DNA of 64,000 bases from an uncultured Eubacteriales bacterium (GTDB lineage: Bacteria; Bacillota; Clostridia; Oscillospirales; Ruminococcaceae): NCBI GenBank assembly GCA_900319075.1, contig ONMZ01000002.1, forward strand, positions 1 through 64,000, in the 5' to 3' direction. The notes beneath the pieces are model-generated. The model ran no database searches and had not been told where the DNA came from. It was given only the letters and a program-made list of their open reading frames with translations. Positions 62,343 through 64,000 of the stretch are shown piece by piece; within the stretch, counting starts at the first letter, position 1; each line of letters opens with the position of its first letter. The position numbers and the translations under genes were made by a program.

Positions 62343-63184
62343 AACTGAATCATAGAGATAGAGTATTAATTTCAATAGTAATGGTAGCAGCAGTATGGCT
62401 GCTGGGCATCTTCTTCTTCATCGTTCCTGCATTCCAGGAGCTGGGCGAAAAGAGAGAAGAGCTTGATAATAAGCAGGTCGAGCTTTCAAAGCTTAACGAC
62501 AGCATCGAAAAAGATAAGGATCTTCCCAAGAGGATCGAGGACGCTTATGCACAGTCTGAGGAGCTGAGCAAGAACTTCTATGAGTATACCTCTACTCAGA
62601 CCGCAACTGATACAGTTGATAACCTCCTTGACGAGGCTAAGGTAACAAACTCAAAAATGAGCATTGGTGAGTATTCAATTACGACCCTCAAGCCTTTCTA
62701 CTATGTTTCTTCTATCAAATTCAGTGACTTTGATAAGAAAGCAGACCAGTATGAAGGCATAGGCGATAGTTCAACTAATTCCGGAGCAAGCGATTCCAGC
62801 AAAGCCGGAGCAATGCAGTTCCAGGAAGAAAACGGTAACGTTGTTGTTGTAGACCCTAACCAGGGAATCCCTATCGGAAACTACAGCATCAGCCTTGATT
62901 TCAGCGGTAAGTTCGGCGATGTTCAGACATTCTGTGAGAACCTTTACAAGAATATGCCTAAGAGTATGGTTCTTGCCAGTCTTTCAGTATCTGACGTAAC
63001 CGGAAAAACTGTTCTTGACAAGCAGGCTAAAGATGCTGAAAATGACGGCTCAAGTGCTGCTCCAAAGCCGGATAGCTCTTCAAAGTCTGATAAAGAGGGT
63101 GTGGAGGCTTATGATGATCAGCCTATCGAAGGCACAATAAATATCAATCTTATGGTCATCAAGAAACTCTCCAAGCCGGAGTAA
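62339..63184 (+). CDS. pilO: PilO-like type IV pilus assembly protein
   Basis: 281 residues: a short cytoplasmic end, one hydrophobic helix (about 9-31, LISIVMVAAVWLLGIFFFIVP), an acidic/basic coiled coil (ELGEKREELDNKQVELSKLN) and an extracellular region with a PilO-type beta-alpha fold (ISLDFSGKFGDVQTFCENLY). A disordered Ser/Asp linker precedes the final strand. PilO and PilN form the alignment complex that couples the platform to the wall-crossing machinery. It overlaps the pilM-N stop by four nt (ATGA). Confidence 0.83.
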   Translation: MKLNHRDRVLISIVMVAAVWLLGIFFFIVPAFQELGEKREELDNKQVELSKLNDSIEKDKDLPKRIEDAYAQSEELSKNFYEYTSTQTATDTVDNLLDEAKVTNSKMSIGEYSITTLKPFYYVSSIKFSDFDKKADQYEGIGDSSTNSGASDSSKAGAMQFQEENGNVVVVDPNQGIPIGNYSISLDFSGKFGDVQTFCENLYKNMPKSMVLASLSVSDVTGKTVLDKQAKDAENDGSSAAPKPDSSSKSDKEGVEAYDDQPIEGTININLMVIKKLSKPE

Positions 63185-63286
63185 AATAGGATCGGTATTG
63201 GTAGGCTGAGTCTGCAAAAACTCGGTCTGCCATATCGTGCTATATAATGGTAAAAGTATTGAGTATTATGAAAGGGTGGTAGAAAA

Positions 63287-64000
63287 ATGAAACCGAATGC
63301 GAAAAAAAGAAGCGCAAATAAAAACGGTGCGGTTCTCGTCACAGCGGTATGCGTTTTGCTTGTAATGTCTATCCTTATGAGCGCAACTATCGGCTACGTT
63401 GCAACCAATAGGAAAAAGACGAACTCAAATTACAGCAAAAAACAGGCTTATCTTACTGCTTCCAACACGCTTAAAGGCTTTGTTGAAAAGGTAAAGATAA
63501 TGACCGGCAAACCTGTTTCCGACGGATCCGGTCCTGAGGGTACCGCTAAGGATGTGGCTGAACAGCTTCAGAACATCCAGGCTCTCCAGGCACTTGCTGC
63601 TGCTAAAGGAGGAGAAGGTACAGAGGTCGACGTAACCTATGACGGTGAGGTCAATCAGTCAGGTTACAGGATAGGTACTACCAAACTGAGAATATCTCAG
63701 GATAACGGCAGTGCCAGCGACCTTGTTTTGACTGCAACTACAACATATGGCAATGAGACCGAAAAGGTTGCAGCTCATATCTCATTAACTGCAAAGAAAA
63801 AACCTGCAAGATTTACAAACACTATCGAGTGGATGGGTAAGGACGGACTTGATCTTAACAACTTGAGCGTTGTGGGTGACACCGCTGTTCTGGATCAGGA
63901 TAGTTCTAAAAAGGTTTATCAGATGACAAACGATGTTCAGCTCAAAGGTTCACTTTACATCTGGGGTTCCATCAAGAACAAGAATACAGGTGGACAGAGC
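63287..64000 (+). CDS. PilX-like pilus assembly protein, cut by the window end
   Basis: At least 238 residues with no stop before the window end. A basic N-terminus (KPNAKKRSANKNGAVLV) leads into a hydrophobic helix (about 15-36) resembling PilX-type minor pilin-like proteins without a class III prepilin Glu+5 signal. The extracellular part is Thr/Ser/Ala-rich and beta-like. AAAGGGTGG precedes the ATG. It follows pilO by 102 nt and is probably the next gene of the pil operon. A similar layout is seen in bacteria whose minor pilins prime pilus assembly; the true role depends on the missing C-terminus. Confidence 0.7.
   Translation, partial: MKPNAKKRSANKNGAVLVTAVCVLLVMSILMSATIGYVATNRKKTNSNYSKKQAYLTASNTLKGFVEKVKIMTGKPVSDGSGPEGTAKDVAEQLQNIQALQALAAAKGGEGTEVDVTYDGEVNQSGYRIGTTKLRISQDNGSASDLVLTATTTYGNETEKVAAHISLTAKKKPARFTNTIEWMGKDGLDLNNLSVVGDTAVLDQDSSKKVYQMTNDVQLKGSLYIWGSIKNKNTGGQS

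Overview
The window reads as a chromosomal segment of a low-to-mid GC Gram-positive gut anaerobe, most likely a Ruminococcus-like member of the Oscillospiraceae (Clostridia). The reasons are AGGAGG-type ribosome sites and TTGACA/TATAAT promoters, a lysine riboswitch and a T-box leader, sporulation gene spoIIE, a yabM-mazG-hup-rqcP block, a glgBCDA glycogen cluster with a GlgD paralogue, and lipoproteins with threonine/serine-rich linkers. The genus is inferred; no rRNA gene or species marker is present. No tRNA, rRNA, CRISPR array, insertion sequence or prophage was seen.

Layout. 1-376: intergenic hairpins and a broken gene tail. 377-2800: asd-dapA (minus strand) behind a lysine riboswitch. 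2875-8549: queA, a PAS-fold gene, tgt, mntP, an acyl-CoA synthetase and a membrane protein. 8574-12738: T-box leader, pheS, pheT, ireB. 12858-18880: cell-envelope genes (PdaA-like deacetylase, large anchored protein, MurJ/SpoVB-type flippase) followed by mazG, hup, rqcP. 18907-23723: tandem array of four related SGNH/GDSL-type lipoproteins, one frameshifted. 23865-30268: aminotransferase, methyltransferase, FtsX-type permease, two small membrane proteins, ychF. 30352-36030: heptad-repeat exported protein and MMPL-type transporter, divergent from a TetR regulator, with three copies of a palindromic operator between them. 36071-44600: purine operon on the minus strand (purE-purF-purM-purN-GNAT-small membrane protein-purO-unknown-AICAR formyltransferase-purD) behind a structured leader with a terminator. 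44721-48485: small protein, ksgA, spoIIE. 48604-54744: glgB-glgC-glgD-glgA. 54927-59251: DUF1846 protein, recG, LUD-domain protein. 59542-64000: type IV pilus/type II secretion genes (pilC, a pilM-pilN fusion, pilO, a PilX-like gene cut by the window end).

Points that stand out: (i) the SGNH lipoprotein array in the place where yabP-yabQ sits in Bacillus; (ii) a PurF homologue in which the N-terminal catalytic Cys is Gly; (iii) IMP synthesis split between a stand-alone AICAR formyltransferase and a PurO-type cyclohydrolase, with an unrecognised gene between them; (iv) an unassigned structured leader upstream of purE; (v) fusion of PilM and PilN into one polypeptide that keeps a PilN-like INILE segment at the junction; (vi) a histone-H1-like Lys/Ala tail on GlgB; (vii) the three-operator TetR control region.
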